A DNA stretch of 31,113 bases from an uncultured Oscillibacter sp. (GCF_910587525.1 NZ_CAJULS010000013.1:1-31113); one strand, 5' to 3'. Shown: positions 1 to 7,963, counted from the stretch's first letter. The notes: generated by a model from the sequence alone, not told the origin. A program made the numbers and translations.

Positions 1-858
1 TTCATGGCCTCCTCCGTCACCGCCATGCGGCAGATCCAGCCCATCCGGGAGATGGTGCAGGCCACCCGGCAGTACGCCGCCGGGGACTTCGACATCCGGG
101 TAAACGACTACGGCCAGGTGAACGAGATCGGCGAACTGGCCGCCTCCTTCAACAACATGGCGGAATCCCTCCAGCAGACGGAGCGCCAGCGGCAGGAGTT
201 CATCGCCAATATCTCCCACGAGCTGAAAACCCCCATGACCACCATCGCCGGCTATACTGACGGCATTCTGGACGGCACCATCCCCCCGGAGAACGAGCGG
301 CAGTACCTCCAGATCATCTCCGATGAAAGCCGCCGCCTCAGCCGCATGGTGCGCCGGATGCTGGATGTGAGCCAGCTGCAGGTGATGGACCCCCTCCGCG
401 GCGGCGGCCACTTCGACATCTGCGAGAGCATGCGCCGGGTCCTGGTCTCCATGGAGCGGAAAATCACGGACCGGCAGCTGGATGTAGAGGCGGACATCCC
501 CGAGGAGTCCATCCTGGTTCTGGGGGACAACGATATGATTACCCAGGTGATTTACAATCTGTTGGAGAACGCCGCCAAGTTCGCCACCGCGGGGTCCACG
601 CTGTATCTGGGAGTATCCCTTCTGGACGGCAAAGCCCGGGTAACAGTGCGCAACGTGGGCGACACCATCCCGGCGGAGGAGTTGCCGCTGCTGTTTGAGC
701 GGTTCCACAAGAGCGACAAGTCCCGCAGCCGGGACAAGGACGGCGTGGGCCTGGGGCTCTATATCGTTAAGACCATTTTGGAACAGCACAAGGAAAAAAT
801 CAATGTGACCAGCGAGAACGGCGTGACCACTTTCTCCTTCTCCCTGGCCGCGGAATGA
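1..858 (+). CDS. Sensor histidine kinase, C-terminal part (5' end outside window)
   Basis: The reading frame is open to the window edge, so the sensor region and first membrane segments are missing. What remains is a HAMP-like linker (codons about 10-60, with RQYAAGDFDIRV and ELAASFNNMAESL), a HisKA dimerisation helix with the phospho-accepting His in SHELKTPM (codon near base 217), and an HATPase domain. The HATPase has an N box (NLLENAAKFA), a degenerate G1 box (NVGDTIP), an F box (LFERFHKS) and a G2 box (GVGLGLYI). It would autophosphorylate at the membrane and pass phosphate to a response regulator probably encoded just upstream. Only 6 bases separate its stop from the HtrA-type protease gene. 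That resembles the known coupling of envelope-stress kinases (CssS, CpxA type) with HtrA proteases. The kinase class is certain; its signal is inferred only from the neighbour. Confidence 0.93.
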   Translation, partial: FMASSVTAMRQIQPIREMVQATRQYAAGDFDIRVNDYGQVNEIGELAASFNNMAESLQQTERQRQEFIANISHELKTPMTTIAGYTDGILDGTIPPENERQYLQIISDESRRLSRMVRRMLDVSQLQVMDPLRGGGHFDICESMRRVLVSMERKITDRQLDVEADIPEESILVLGDNDMITQVIYNLLENAAKFATAGSTLYLGVSLLDGKARVTVRNVGDTIPAEELPLLFERFHKSDKSRSRDKDGVGLGLYIVKTILEQHKEKINVTSENGVTTFSFSLAAE

Positions 859-864
859 GGTCCT

Positions 865-2154
865 ATGGAAGAACAGGACATGACCCGCCTCCCAAACGAG
901 GTGGTGGAGATCTACCGCCAGCCCCCGCCGGGCGAGGTGGTGGAGCAATACAGCCGCCCCCTGCCGGGTGTTCCCAGGCGGGAGGCGCAGTCTGCCGCGC
1001 CTTCAAAGCAGGCGCGACGGAAGCACTCCAAAAAGGGATTGTGGATCTTTTTGGGCTGCGCCGCCCTGGCGGCAGTCCTGGCAGCGGCCGCCGTCTTTTG
1101 GGACTGGTCCGTCCCCCGGCATAACCGGATCGATCCCTTCGATTTCGATTTTGATTACCGGGATTCCGGAGAAGACCGCGGTTCCCAGGAGATTGCCATT
1201 CCCGCCTGGCCCGCGGGCCAGGGCTGCTCGCTGCCGGTGGTGCAGGAGCACGGTCCTTCCCTCACCGCCCAGGAGGTCTACCGCCAGGTGAATCCGGCGG
1301 TGGCAGTGGTCCTGGCCGACCTGGGAGACGGCTCCGCCTCCGTGGGCACCGGGGTGATTTTCAGTCAGGACGGCTACCTCATCACCAACTACCACGTGGT
1401 GGAGGGCGGACAGGAGTGCACCGTCGCCCTGGACAGCGGCCGAAGCTACGAGGCCAAGTATGTGGCCGGAGACGCCGACAGCGACCTGGCGGTACTGAAG
1501 GTGGAGGGGCAGGACCTGCCCGCCGCCGTCTTCGGCGACTCGGACCTTCTGACTGTGGGGGACAAGGTCTACGCCATCGGAAACCCTCTGGGCGTAGAGC
1601 TGCGGGGCACGCTCACCGACGGCATCGTCTCCGCCATTGACCGGGATGTGGAGGTGGAGGACCGCACCATGACCCTGCTTCAGACCAACGCGGCGCTGAA
1701 CTCCGGCAACTCCGGCGGCCCCCTCATCAACGAATACGGCCAGGTGGTGGGTATCAACACCATCAAAATGACCTCCCGCTACTCCAACATCGAGGGACTG
1801 GGCTTTGCCATCCCATCGGCCTACATGGAGCGAATTGTCAACGACCTTTTGACCTTCGGCAGTCTCCAGCCGGAGCCGGTGCTGGGCATCACCGTCCTCC
1901 AGATGGCTGAGCAGGTGGAGCCGGATGTGTGGGGTATTGAGGTGCAGTCGGTGACAGAAAATTCCCCCGCCGGCAAGGCGGGCGTACAGGAGGGGGACTA
2001 CGTTCTCTCCGCCGGCGGCCGGGACATCAACTCCAGCCGGGACCTGCTGCGGGTCCGCCGACAGCACCACCTGGGAGACGAGCTTCCCATGACGCTGTGG
2101 CGTGACGGGGAAATCATCGAGATAACGCTGTCTCTCACCGAGCCCGCGGCCTAA
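865..2154 (+). CDS. HtrA/DegP-type membrane-anchored serine protease with PDZ domain
   Basis: The 429-aa protein has a Pro/Arg-rich cytoplasmic N-terminus (1-58), one membrane segment (about 59-79), an acidic linker, a trypsin-like domain (about 130-325) and one PDZ domain (about 340-425). The triad is visible: His177 in TNYHVVEG, Asp207 in DSDLAVLKV and Ser283 in NSGNSGGPL. The family degrades or refolds misfolded proteins outside the membrane. This is the Gram-positive HtrA architecture, with a single PDZ and a signal anchor. ATG at 865 has GAGG only 4 bases upstream; ATG at 880 (Met6, after AGGA) is an alternative that would change little. It follows the sensor kinase gene by 6 bases and is probably in the same operon. 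It may be part of an envelope-stress response; the exact substrate is unknown. Confidence 0.95.
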   Translation: MEEQDMTRLPNEVVEIYRQPPPGEVVEQYSRPLPGVPRREAQSAAPSKQARRKHSKKGLWIFLGCAALAAVLAAAAVFWDWSVPRHNRIDPFDFDFDYRDSGEDRGSQEIAIPAWPAGQGCSLPVVQEHGPSLTAQEVYRQVNPAVAVVLADLGDGSASVGTGVIFSQDGYLITNYHVVEGGQECTVALDSGRSYEAKYVAGDADSDLAVLKVEGQDLPAAVFGDSDLLTVGDKVYAIGNPLGVELRGTLTDGIVSAIDRDVEVEDRTMTLLQTNAALNSGNSGGPLINEYGQVVGINTIKMTSRYSNIEGLGFAIPSAYMERIVNDLLTFGSLQPEPVLGITVLQMAEQVEPDVWGIEVQSVTENSPAGKAGVQEGDYVLSAGGRDINSSRDLLRVRRQHHLGDELPMTLWRDGEIIEITLSLTEPAA

Positions 2155-2165
2155 CAAAAAACCGT

Positions 2166-2184
2166 CCTGCCGCAATGCGGCAGG
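2166..2184. other. Small intergenic hairpin between protease and Nudix genes
   Basis: CCTGCCGC and GCGGCAGG form a perfect 8-bp stem around the loop AAT. The plus strand has no T-run after it, so it is not a classic terminator for the protease gene. Read on the minus strand it would be followed by a short T-run, but no minus-strand gene ends here. It may protect or separate transcript ends. Confidence 0.35.
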
Positions 2185-2210
2185 CGTACACTACGCAAGG
2201 AGGAATCACC

Positions 2211-2831
2211 ATGGACCGGACAAACCCCTGGCTTGACTGGGCGGTGGAGCTCCAGGCTATGGCCCAGGCGGGCCTGCACTATGGAACCGACCCCTATGGA
2301 CGGGAGCGGTATGCGCGCATTCGTGACATCGCCGCGGAGATGATAAGCCTTCAGGCAGACATCCCCCTGGAAAAGACCCGGGACCTCTTCTGCTGCGAGA
2401 CAGGCTACCAGACCCCCAAGCTGGACACCCGGGCCGCCATTTTTCAGGACGGGAAGATCCTCTTGGTGCGGGAGAACACCGGCAGGTGGTCCCTGCCCGG
2501 AGGATGGGTGGACGTGAACGTCTCCGTCAAGGAAAATGTGGTCAAAGAGGTGCGGGAAGAGGCCGGCCTGGAGGTGACGGCAGACACCGTCATCGCCATC
2601 CAGGACCGGGAGAAGCACAACCGCCCCCGCTACGCCTGGAAAGTCTGCAAGGTCTTTGTCCTGTGCTCGCTCCTGGGCGGAGCCTTCACCCCCAATATTG
2701 AAACCACAGAGAGCGGATATTTCTCACTGGAAGACCTGCCGCCCCTGGCGGAGGAAAAGAACACCCGGGAGCAGATAGAGATGTGCTTTGATGCCTATCA
2801 CGATAAAAACTGGAAGACGCTGATGGAGTAA
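2211..2831 (+). CDS. Nudix hydrolase with N-terminal Nudix_N_2-like helical domain
   Basis: The 206-aa protein has an N-terminal helical region (about 5-65, LDWAVELQAMAQAGLHYG...) of the type found in front of ADP-ribose or nucleoside-diphosphate-linked Nudix hydrolases. A Nudix fold follows (about 70-200). The Nudix box is GGWVDVNVSVKENVVKEVREEAGL (residues 97-120); it keeps the metal-binding REEAGL core. It departs from GX5EX7REUXEEXGU at two places: Val replaces the first Glu and Lys replaces the first Arg. The family cleaves a nucleoside diphosphate linked to another group X; the substrate here cannot be read from sequence. The ATG at 2211 was chosen because AAGGAGGA lies 8 bases upstream; an in-frame ATG at 2175 has no such site. 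A strong hairpin follows immediately. Confidence 0.92.
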   Translation: MDRTNPWLDWAVELQAMAQAGLHYGTDPYGRERYARIRDIAAEMISLQADIPLEKTRDLFCCETGYQTPKLDTRAAIFQDGKILLVRENTGRWSLPGGWVDVNVSVKENVVKEVREEAGLEVTADTVIAIQDREKHNRPRYAWKVCKVFVLCSLLGGAFTPNIETTESGYFSLEDLPPLAEEKNTREQIEMCFDAYHDKNWKTLME

Positions 2832-2855
2832 ACTCCATCAGCGTCTATTATCGTT
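2816..2855 (+). terminator. Hairpin terminator overlapping the end of the Nudix gene
   Basis: GACGCTGATGGAGT (2816-2829) and ACTCCATCAGCGTC (2832-2845) are perfect 14-bp inverted arms. The gene's own TAA stop (2829-2831) falls at the tip. The tail TATTATCGTT is only moderately T-rich, so termination is likely but not certain. Confidence 0.65.
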
Positions 2856-2863
2856 AGGAGCGG

Positions 2864-2900
2864 GAATTGGCCCGGCCGGTGGGGCCTGGCCCCACAATTC
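2864..2900. repeat. Nested inverted repeat in the intergenic gap
   Basis: GTGGGGCC-T-GGCCCCAC (2879-2895) is a perfect inverted repeat. Outside it GAATTG (2864-2869) and CAATTC (2895-2900) can also pair. It lies between the convergent Nudix and ROK-like genes. No function is visible. Confidence 0.4.
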
Positions 2901-2995
2901 TGCCGAAAGGAGGCCGTTAGGACAGGGCATCTTCCCATATGGCCCCAGCCCTCCCCATGGTTGAATCCTCCCTCGCCCGTCAGGGCGATACCCTG

Positions 2996-4375
2996 TTATT
3001 GAATCTCCGGCAAACTGGCGGCAGCCATAGACTGCCCCACCCTGCGGAACTTCTCATCCGGCAGCTCGGGAACCATCTTCTCCAGCACCTCCGGATACTC
3101 GTCCGCCAGCACCCTTTTCGCGGTGTCCAGAATCAGGTCTCCGCCCTTGCCGCTCATGACCCGGCCCAGCAGCAGCACGTGGCGGCAGCCGTACAGCTCG
3201 TAATAATACGCCAGGGTGTGTCCCAGGTACACGCCGATGGACTCGTATACCTTAGCCGCCCGGGGGTCGTCCTCCGCCATCAGCGCCTGCACGGCCTTCA
3301 GCTTCTCGGCGGGGGAGGCGTTCCCGTCCAGCTCAATCCCCGCCCGGGGGGCCAGCTTGATGACGCCGTCCTGGGAGAAATATTTCACCCCGCAGCCGAT
3401 GTCGCCGCTCCACTCGTCCCGCATGGCGCCAGGCTGGGCGTCCACGGGGACGAAGGCCAGCTCGTTGAGCCAGCCGGTGATCCGGCCCTCCTCGTCCACG
3501 TAGCCCACGGCCTCGCTGGTGCCCATGGCGATGCCAAGGACGCCGTTGTCGTTCAGGCTCATGGCTCCGGCCAGGGCGGAGACGTCGCCGTCATTGATGA
3601 CGCAATAGGGCACATCGCCGAAGGTGTCGCGGATGGCCCGGATATAGATATCCTTGACCTTCTCGTCGTAAATCTCCCTGGGGACTTTCAGGAACAGCGA
3701 GGCGTTCATGGTTCGGTTATTGATAAACACACCGGCGGAGCTGACGCCTACTGCGTCCACCCGGGGCATATGCTCCGCGGCGGATTTCAGCGCGGCCACG
3801 ATGCCGCCGTAGTGGTAGTCGGGGTCGGCGTTGACCTTGGGAAACCAGACCACCTCCTCGGAGTAGACCGTCTCCCCGTCGATGACGGCGGAAACCTTGC
3901 GGTCGGACCCGCCGGCGTCAAAGCCGATGCGGCAGCCGCCCAGATGGCCGCCGATGGCCTTGGGGTCGTCCTTGGCCGCGGGGATCTCGTCCACCGGCAC
4001 CACCTCAAAGGGGTGCTCAAAGACATTGGCCATGTAGTCCCAGTCGAACTCCTGCTGCCCGCCGGCGCAGTAGACCGACTGCAGATACTCGCAGATTCTC
4101 TCGTCCCCGCTGACGTAGACCTTGAAGCCGCCCTTCATCCACAGGAGCGTCTTGACGATCCGCTCGATGTAGTAGCAGTCGGCCTCCCTCATCTCCGGGG
4201 TTCCGTGGATGAAGGTGCGGCAGGCGGCCATCTGGCCGTCAGCCCGCTCCACGGCAATGCCCACAGGCTTTTTCGCATCCGCCAGGAACGCGCGGTTGAA
4301 CCGCATCAGGGGAATAAACTCCGGGTCCAGCACGGGGACGTTTTTCAGCTCCACGTTGATGCCATATTTGTTCAT
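2996..4375 (-). CDS. ROK-like ASKHA-fold sugar kinase with long N-terminal extension
   Basis: The 459-aa protein has about 145 N-terminal residues that I do not recognise, followed by a sugar-kinase ATPase core. The core shows a phosphate-1 motif (IGFDAGGSD, about 151-158), a likely catalytic Asp in INDGDVSALAGA (Asp262) and a phosphate-2 motif (GIAMGTSEA, 281-289). ROK kinases phosphorylate sugars such as glucose or N-acetyl amino sugars with ATP. The usual ROK zinc-binding CxCGxxGCxE signature is not seen; the nearest segment is GDIGCGVKYF (about 324-333). At 459 residues it is much longer than usual ROK kinases (about 300). The substrate is therefore open and the catalytic role is inferred. 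ATG at 4375 follows AAGGAG by 8 bases on the minus strand; an earlier in-frame ATG at 4441 lies inside the promoter. It is transcribed alone and divergently from the DUF4340 gene. Confidence 0.82.
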   Translation of the reverse strand: MNKYGINVELKNVPVLDPEFIPLMRFNRAFLADAKKPVGIAVERADGQMAACRTFIHGTPEMREADCYYIERIVKTLLWMKGGFKVYVSGDERICEYLQSVYCAGGQQEFDWDYMANVFEHPFEVVPVDEIPAAKDDPKAIGGHLGGCRIGFDAGGSDRKVSAVIDGETVYSEEVVWFPKVNADPDYHYGGIVAALKSAAEHMPRVDAVGVSSAGVFINNRTMNASLFLKVPREIYDEKVKDIYIRAIRDTFGDVPYCVINDGDVSALAGAMSLNDNGVLGIAMGTSEAVGYVDEEGRITGWLNELAFVPVDAQPGAMRDEWSGDIGCGVKYFSQDGVIKLAPRAGIELDGNASPAEKLKAVQALMAEDDPRAAKVYESIGVYLGHTLAYYYELYGCRHVLLLGRVMSGKGGDLILDTAKRVLADEYPEVLEKMVPELPDEKFRRVGQSMAAASLPEIQ

Positions 4376-4419
4376 TGCATGTTCTCCTTCATCCGGTAAA
4401 TTCACAGGTAAGTGGAACC

Positions 4420-4448
4420 AGTATATCATGAATTTCCACAAGATTCAA
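4420..4448 (-). promoter_or_regulatory. Promoter of the ROK-like kinase gene
   Basis: On the minus strand TTGAAT (4448-4443), 17 bases and TATACT (4425-4420) match a sigma-A promoter. It lies 45 bases upstream of the chosen ATG. Confidence 0.65.
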
Positions 4449-4544
4449 TTTACTATCGTCCGAAAATCTGTAAATTTGTACCACATCGCATCCATTTTTA
4501 CGAAACGGCGGGGGATTTCGCCGCCTGAACTTCGCGGAATGGAC

Positions 4545-4573
4545 TTGTTGTACCAGGCGCGGTATGTTATAAT
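4545..4573 (+). promoter_or_regulatory. Promoter of the DUF4340/two-component operon
   Basis: TTGTTG (4545-4550), 17 bases and a perfect TATAAT (4568-4573) fit a sigma-A promoter. It lies about 95 bases upstream of the DUF4340 start and would drive that gene and, by spacing, the regulator and kinase after it. Confidence 0.65.
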
Positions 4574-4670
4574 GGTTCTGGAAAACCAGCCAAACGGGGC
4601 GGCGGATTCTCCCGCTGCTGTGATAACCGACGCGGATTTCGCAAAGACTAACAGGAGGAATCTTTACTAT

Positions 4671-5690
4671 ATGGAAATGGATTGGAGACAGAGACGGACC
4701 GTTACGATCCTGACCACCGTTTTGCTGACCCTGCTGGCAGCGGTGCTGATCGTCCTGGGCATCCGGTACCGGGAGAACCGTGAGGACGCTCCAGAGGGGG
4801 ATGAAGCCGTGGCGGCCTCCATGACCGTGGAGGGATACTCCGCCCTGGTCTACAGCAACGGCAGCACCACGCTGTCCTTCATCGCGGAGGAGGACGGGGA
4901 CTGGGCCTGGGAGAACGACCCCAAGTTCCCCCTGCGGCAGGAGACCATCAACTCCATCCTGGCGCTGCTGATCAACTGGCGGCCCCAGCAGACCCTGGCC
5001 GCGGAGGAGGACCTGAGCACCTACGGTCTGGACGAGCCCGCCGGCTTTTTAACTCTCACGGGGGCGGACGGCTCTGTCCGGGCGCTGTCCTTCGGCAAGA
5101 CCACCACTGACGGCACCAGCCGCTATGTGATGGAGCAGAACGCCCCATCCACAGTATACATCATCTCGGACACACTGTTCACACAGATGAGCGTACCCAT
5201 TTACGATATGTGCGACGTGCCCCTCCTGCCGCTGCTGGAGGAGGGCTCTATCCGCTCCATCCTCATTCGGGGAGCGGAGAACGAGGACGGCACCCCCGCC
5301 CTGGTCACCATCCTCACCACCGCCAAACGGGACGGCGGCGACGGCCCCGTCACCTGGCTCCAGGGCAGTGAAAACGTCACCTCCAACGAAACCGTCCAGG
5401 CCCTGCTGGAGGACATCCGGGCCCTGGTCCTGACCAAGTGCGTGGACTATGACCCCTCTGATGAGGCGTTGTCCATCTGCGGCTTTGACCTTCCCCTCGC
5501 GGCTATCACCGTCAACTACACCTCGAACACCGGCTCGGACGAGACCCTGTCCCTGACCATTGGGGCCCAGGTGCTGGACGGCTCCGGCCGCTATGTCTGG
5601 TTGGGGGACAGCACCACGATCTACTCCCTGCCCACCGCCGCCCTGGACCCACTGATGCGGGTGGCCGCCAACGGACTGGACATCACCTGA
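4671..5690 (+). CDS. DUF4340 domain membrane-anchored protein
   Basis: The 339-aa protein has a single N-terminal membrane anchor (about 10-31, TVTILTTVLLTLLAAVLIVLG). A large extracellular domain follows that resembles DUF4340 (MTVEGYSALVYSNG..., LSTYGLDEPAGFLTLTGADG, LSFGKTT, YVMEQNAPSTVYIISDTLF). DUF4340 proteins are often found with ABC transporters of the GldG type, but none is encoded here. The start at 4671 follows AGGAGG by 12 bases; the frame is open further upstream but there is no better start. It is the first gene of a likely operon with a response regulator (20-base gap) and a sensor kinase. It might modulate signalling or envelope function; this is inference from position only. 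Confidence 0.83.
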   Translation: MEMDWRQRRTVTILTTVLLTLLAAVLIVLGIRYRENREDAPEGDEAVAASMTVEGYSALVYSNGSTTLSFIAEEDGDWAWENDPKFPLRQETINSILALLINWRPQQTLAAEEDLSTYGLDEPAGFLTLTGADGSVRALSFGKTTTDGTSRYVMEQNAPSTVYIISDTLFTQMSVPIYDMCDVPLLPLLEEGSIRSILIRGAENEDGTPALVTILTTAKRDGGDGPVTWLQGSENVTSNETVQALLEDIRALVLTKCVDYDPSDEALSICGFDLPLAAITVNYTSNTGSDETLSLTIGAQVLDGSGRYVWLGDSTTIYSLPTAALDPLMRVAANGLDIT

Positions 5691-5710
5691 CGATACGATA
5701 AGGAGGCCTC

Positions 5711-6388
5711 ATGCGCGTACTGGTAGTGGAAGATGAAGTCCGGCTGGCCGGAACCCTCCGGGACCTGTTGGAGATGGATGGCTGGGCCGTCGACGTGTGT
5801 CACGACGGGGAGTCCGGATTGGACAACGCCCTCAGCGGCATCTACGACGTAGTGCTGCTGGACGTGATGCTGCCGAGGATGGACGGCTTCACCGTTCTGC
5901 ACCGCCTGCGGGCAGGCGGCAGCGCCGTGCCGGTGCTGATGCTCACCGCCCGGTCAGAAGTATCGGACCGGGTAGCGGGACTGGACAGCGGCGCGGATTA
6001 CTATCTCACCAAACCCTTTGAACCCAAAGAGCTGCTGGCCTGTGTCCGGGCCCTGTCCCGGCGGCAGCCGGAACTCCGGCGTGGGGACACGCTCTCTTTT
6101 GGGGATCTCCGGCTGGAGCGGGCCGCCTTCACCCTCTCCTGTGCTGAGCGGTCCGTCCGCCTCAGCCGCAAGGAGTTTGACATGATGGAGCTGCTGATGC
6201 TCAATCAGCGTCAGATTCTGACCAAGGAGAGCCTTCTGCTGAAAATCTGGGGCTATGAATCCGATGCGGAGGACAACAACGTGGAGGTCTACATCTCCTT
6301 TCTGCGCAAGAAGCTGGGCCATCTCCACTCCCGAGTGAAGATCCGGACCATCCGCATGGTGGGCTATTGTCTGGAGGGCGGGGAATAG
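5711..6388 (+). CDS. OmpR/PhoB-family response regulator
   Basis: The 225-aa protein has a receiver domain (1-115) with the acidic pair near Glu7/Asp8, phospho-acceptor Asp51 (LLDVMLPRMDG), Thr79 (MLTA) and Lys101 (LTKPF). A winged-helix DNA-binding domain follows (about 125-222: LSRKEFDMMELLM, KIWGYESDAEDNNVEVYISFLRKK). It would be phosphorylated by the kinase encoded next and bind direct DNA repeats as a dimer. ATAAGGAGG precedes the ATG at a good distance. Direct repeats near 7840-7893, in front of the next transcription unit, are a candidate target. Confidence 0.96.
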   Translation: MRVLVVEDEVRLAGTLRDLLEMDGWAVDVCHDGESGLDNALSGIYDVVLLDVMLPRMDGFTVLHRLRAGGSAVPVLMLTARSEVSDRVAGLDSGADYYLTKPFEPKELLACVRALSRRQPELRRGDTLSFGDLRLERAAFTLSCAERSVRLSRKEFDMMELLMLNQRQILTKESLLLKIWGYESDAEDNNVEVYISFLRKKLGHLHSRVKIRTIRMVGYCLEGGE

Positions 6389-6441
6389 GCCCCGTCCTTT
6401 GCAGTTTTTGCAATCTTTTTCATAGGAGGGAGGCTGCCGCC

Positions 6442-7653
6442 TTGATCCGAAAACTGCGGCTGAAATTTGTGGCCATCTGCATGGCTTTGGTCACCGCCAT
6501 TCTGGCGGTGGTCTTTTTCTCCGTGTATTTCGCCATGCAGCGCAATATTGAGGACCTAAGCCGCCAGCTGCTCCACCGGGTCATCCAGCAGGATGATCCC
6601 CGCCATCCGGAGATCGCCATTTCCCTGGACCGGGACCGGGTCGTCTACCTGCCCTATTTCACGGTGAACGTCTGGGGCTCCACTGCCTATGTCACCGGCG
6701 GCACTTATACCGACCTAGAGGATACGGAGGTCCTGGCCGCCATCCTGAATGACTGCCTGAGCCAGAACCGCCAGGAGGGCGTGGTCCAGGACTACCACCT
6801 GCGCTATCTGCGGAGAAACAACGGCCTGTATGAGAAGCTGGCCTTTGTGGACATGTCCATGGAGCAGGCCATGCTCCGGGAGATGATGGGCAGCTATCTC
6901 ATCATCGGTGGGACCGCGCTCCTCCTGCTGCTGGCTGTAGCGGTACTGCTGTCCTGGTGGGCCACCCAGCCGGTGGAGCGGGCCTGGCGCCAGCAGCGCC
7001 AATTCCTCTCCGACGCCTCCCACGAGCTGAAGACGCCTCTGACCGTCATCCTCTCCAACGCGGAAATGCTGGAATCGTCTCCCCTGGAGGAACGCCCCGC
7101 CCGCTGGGCGGACAACATCCACTCCGAGGCCCGGAGAATGCGGTCTCTGGTGGAGGAAATGCTGACCCTGGCCCGGGCGGACAGCCCGACTCCCGCCGCC
7201 GTCTTTGGGGACGTGTCTTTGTCCGAGGCGGCGGAGGACTGCGCCCTGGCCTTTGAGCCCGTGGCCTTTGAGGCGGGGAAGACCCTGGAATACTATCTGG
7301 CGGAGGAGGTCACCGTACCGGGAGATGGGGAGAAGCTGCGGCGGCTGGTCTCCATTTTGCTGGACAACGCCATCAAGTACAGCGCTCCCGGCGGCGCGGT
7401 GTCGCTGACCCTGGAAAAGCGGGACCGCCAAGCGGTGCTGGCCGTCTCCAATACCGGAGAAATTCCGGCGGAGCAGCTGCCGCGGCTGTTTGAGCGGTTT
7501 TACCGGGCAGATTCCTCCCGGGGGGAACAGAGCGGATTTGGCCTGGGCCTCAGCATTGCCGACGCCATCACCCGGGAACACAAGGGCGCTCTGCGGGCCG
7601 AGAGCGGCGGAGGCGTCACCCGGTTCACCTTCTCCATGCCGGTGAAGCGGTAA
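6442..7653 (+). CDS. Sensor histidine kinase partner of the OmpR-type regulator
   Basis: The start is TTG at 6442, 9 bases after GGAGG; this gives 403 aa beginning MIRKLRLKF. TM1 is about 9-30, the extracellular sensor about 31-150 and TM2 about 151-173. The HisKA His194 lies in SDASHELKTPLT. The ATPase domain has an N box (LLDNAIKYSAPGG, 307-319), G1 (SNTGEIP, 336-342), an F box (LFERFYRADSS) and G2 (GFGLGLSIA, 365-373). Only about 20 residues separate TM2 from the H box, so a full HAMP domain is not evident. This is unusual for the class and implies direct coupling of TM2 to the dimer helix. It is the last gene of the DUF4340-regulator-kinase operon and is followed by a strong hairpin. The ligand is unknown. 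Confidence 0.93.
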   Translation: MIRKLRLKFVAICMALVTAILAVVFFSVYFAMQRNIEDLSRQLLHRVIQQDDPRHPEIAISLDRDRVVYLPYFTVNVWGSTAYVTGGTYTDLEDTEVLAAILNDCLSQNRQEGVVQDYHLRYLRRNNGLYEKLAFVDMSMEQAMLREMMGSYLIIGGTALLLLLAVAVLLSWWATQPVERAWRQQRQFLSDASHELKTPLTVILSNAEMLESSPLEERPARWADNIHSEARRMRSLVEEMLTLARADSPTPAAVFGDVSLSEAAEDCALAFEPVAFEAGKTLEYYLAEEVTVPGDGEKLRRLVSILLDNAIKYSAPGGAVSLTLEKRDRQAVLAVSNTGEIPAEQLPRLFERFYRADSSRGEQSGFGLGLSIADAITREHKGALRAESGGGVTRFTFSMPVKR

Positions 7654-7688
7654 AAGCAAACCGCCGGAGACAGCAGGCCATTCAGAGG

Positions 7689-7745
7689 GGCGGCCCTGCA
7701 AACGGATTGCTTTTGCAGGGGCCGCCGCCTTCGGCGGCCCCTTTT
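7689..7745 (+). terminator. Terminator with a competing upstream hairpin
   Basis: GGGGCCGCCG (7718-7727) pairs with CGGCGGCCCC (7732-7741) around CCTT and is followed by TTTT. Upstream, GGCGGCCCTGCAAA (7689-7702) can instead pair with TTTGCAGGGGCCGCC (7712-7726) with one bulge, using the same strand. The two folds are mutually exclusive, as in an attenuator. Here, however, they follow the kinase stop codon by 35 bases, so a simple robust 3' end is the cautious reading. Confidence 0.8.
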
Positions 7746-7839
7746 CCTGTTTTGTATAGGCTGGATCAATGGCAAAATGCTCAACGGCGGGAGATTTTTT
7801 CGCCAGTCAAGGCGATTTGACGGTTTTAAAACAGACTTT

Positions 7840-7893
7840 AATCTCTTCTAATCTCTTTGAAGAAAATTTTCCTCCCATGCCGTTAAATCTCTT
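7840..7893 (+). promoter_or_regulatory. AATCTCTT direct repeats upstream of the protease promoter
   Basis: AATCTCTT occurs at 7840-7847, 7850-7857 (10-base period) and 7886-7893. The last copy overlaps the -35 box. Head-to-tail repeats near one helical turn are typical of OmpR-family sites, and such a regulator is encoded just upstream. Binding is inferred, not shown. Confidence 0.45.
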
Positions 7894-7920
7894 GACAACT
7901 ACTCAGGTCTGCGCTATTGT
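7892..7920 (+). promoter_or_regulatory. Promoter of the S41/SLH protease gene
   Basis: A perfect TTGACA (7892-7897), 17 bases and TATTGT (7915-7920) form a good sigma-A promoter 43 bases before the ATG. The rest of the 310-base gap after the kinase holds the terminator and AATCTCTT repeats described separately; no gene is seen in it. Confidence 0.75.
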
Positions 7921-7963
7921 ATTGTTGTATTAGCTCGATAATACAAAAGGAGTGGAGATCATA

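Noticed and set aside
1003..2175. 390-codon frame opposite the HtrA-type protease
   Set aside because: His/Val/Gly-rich antisense artefact with no recognisable domain; the protease triad is on the plus strand.
2939..4399. 486-codon open frame on the plus strand opposite the ROK-like gene
   Set aside because: It mirrors a GC-rich gene, has no domain or ribosome site, and its composition (His/Gly/Val rich) is typical of antisense frames.
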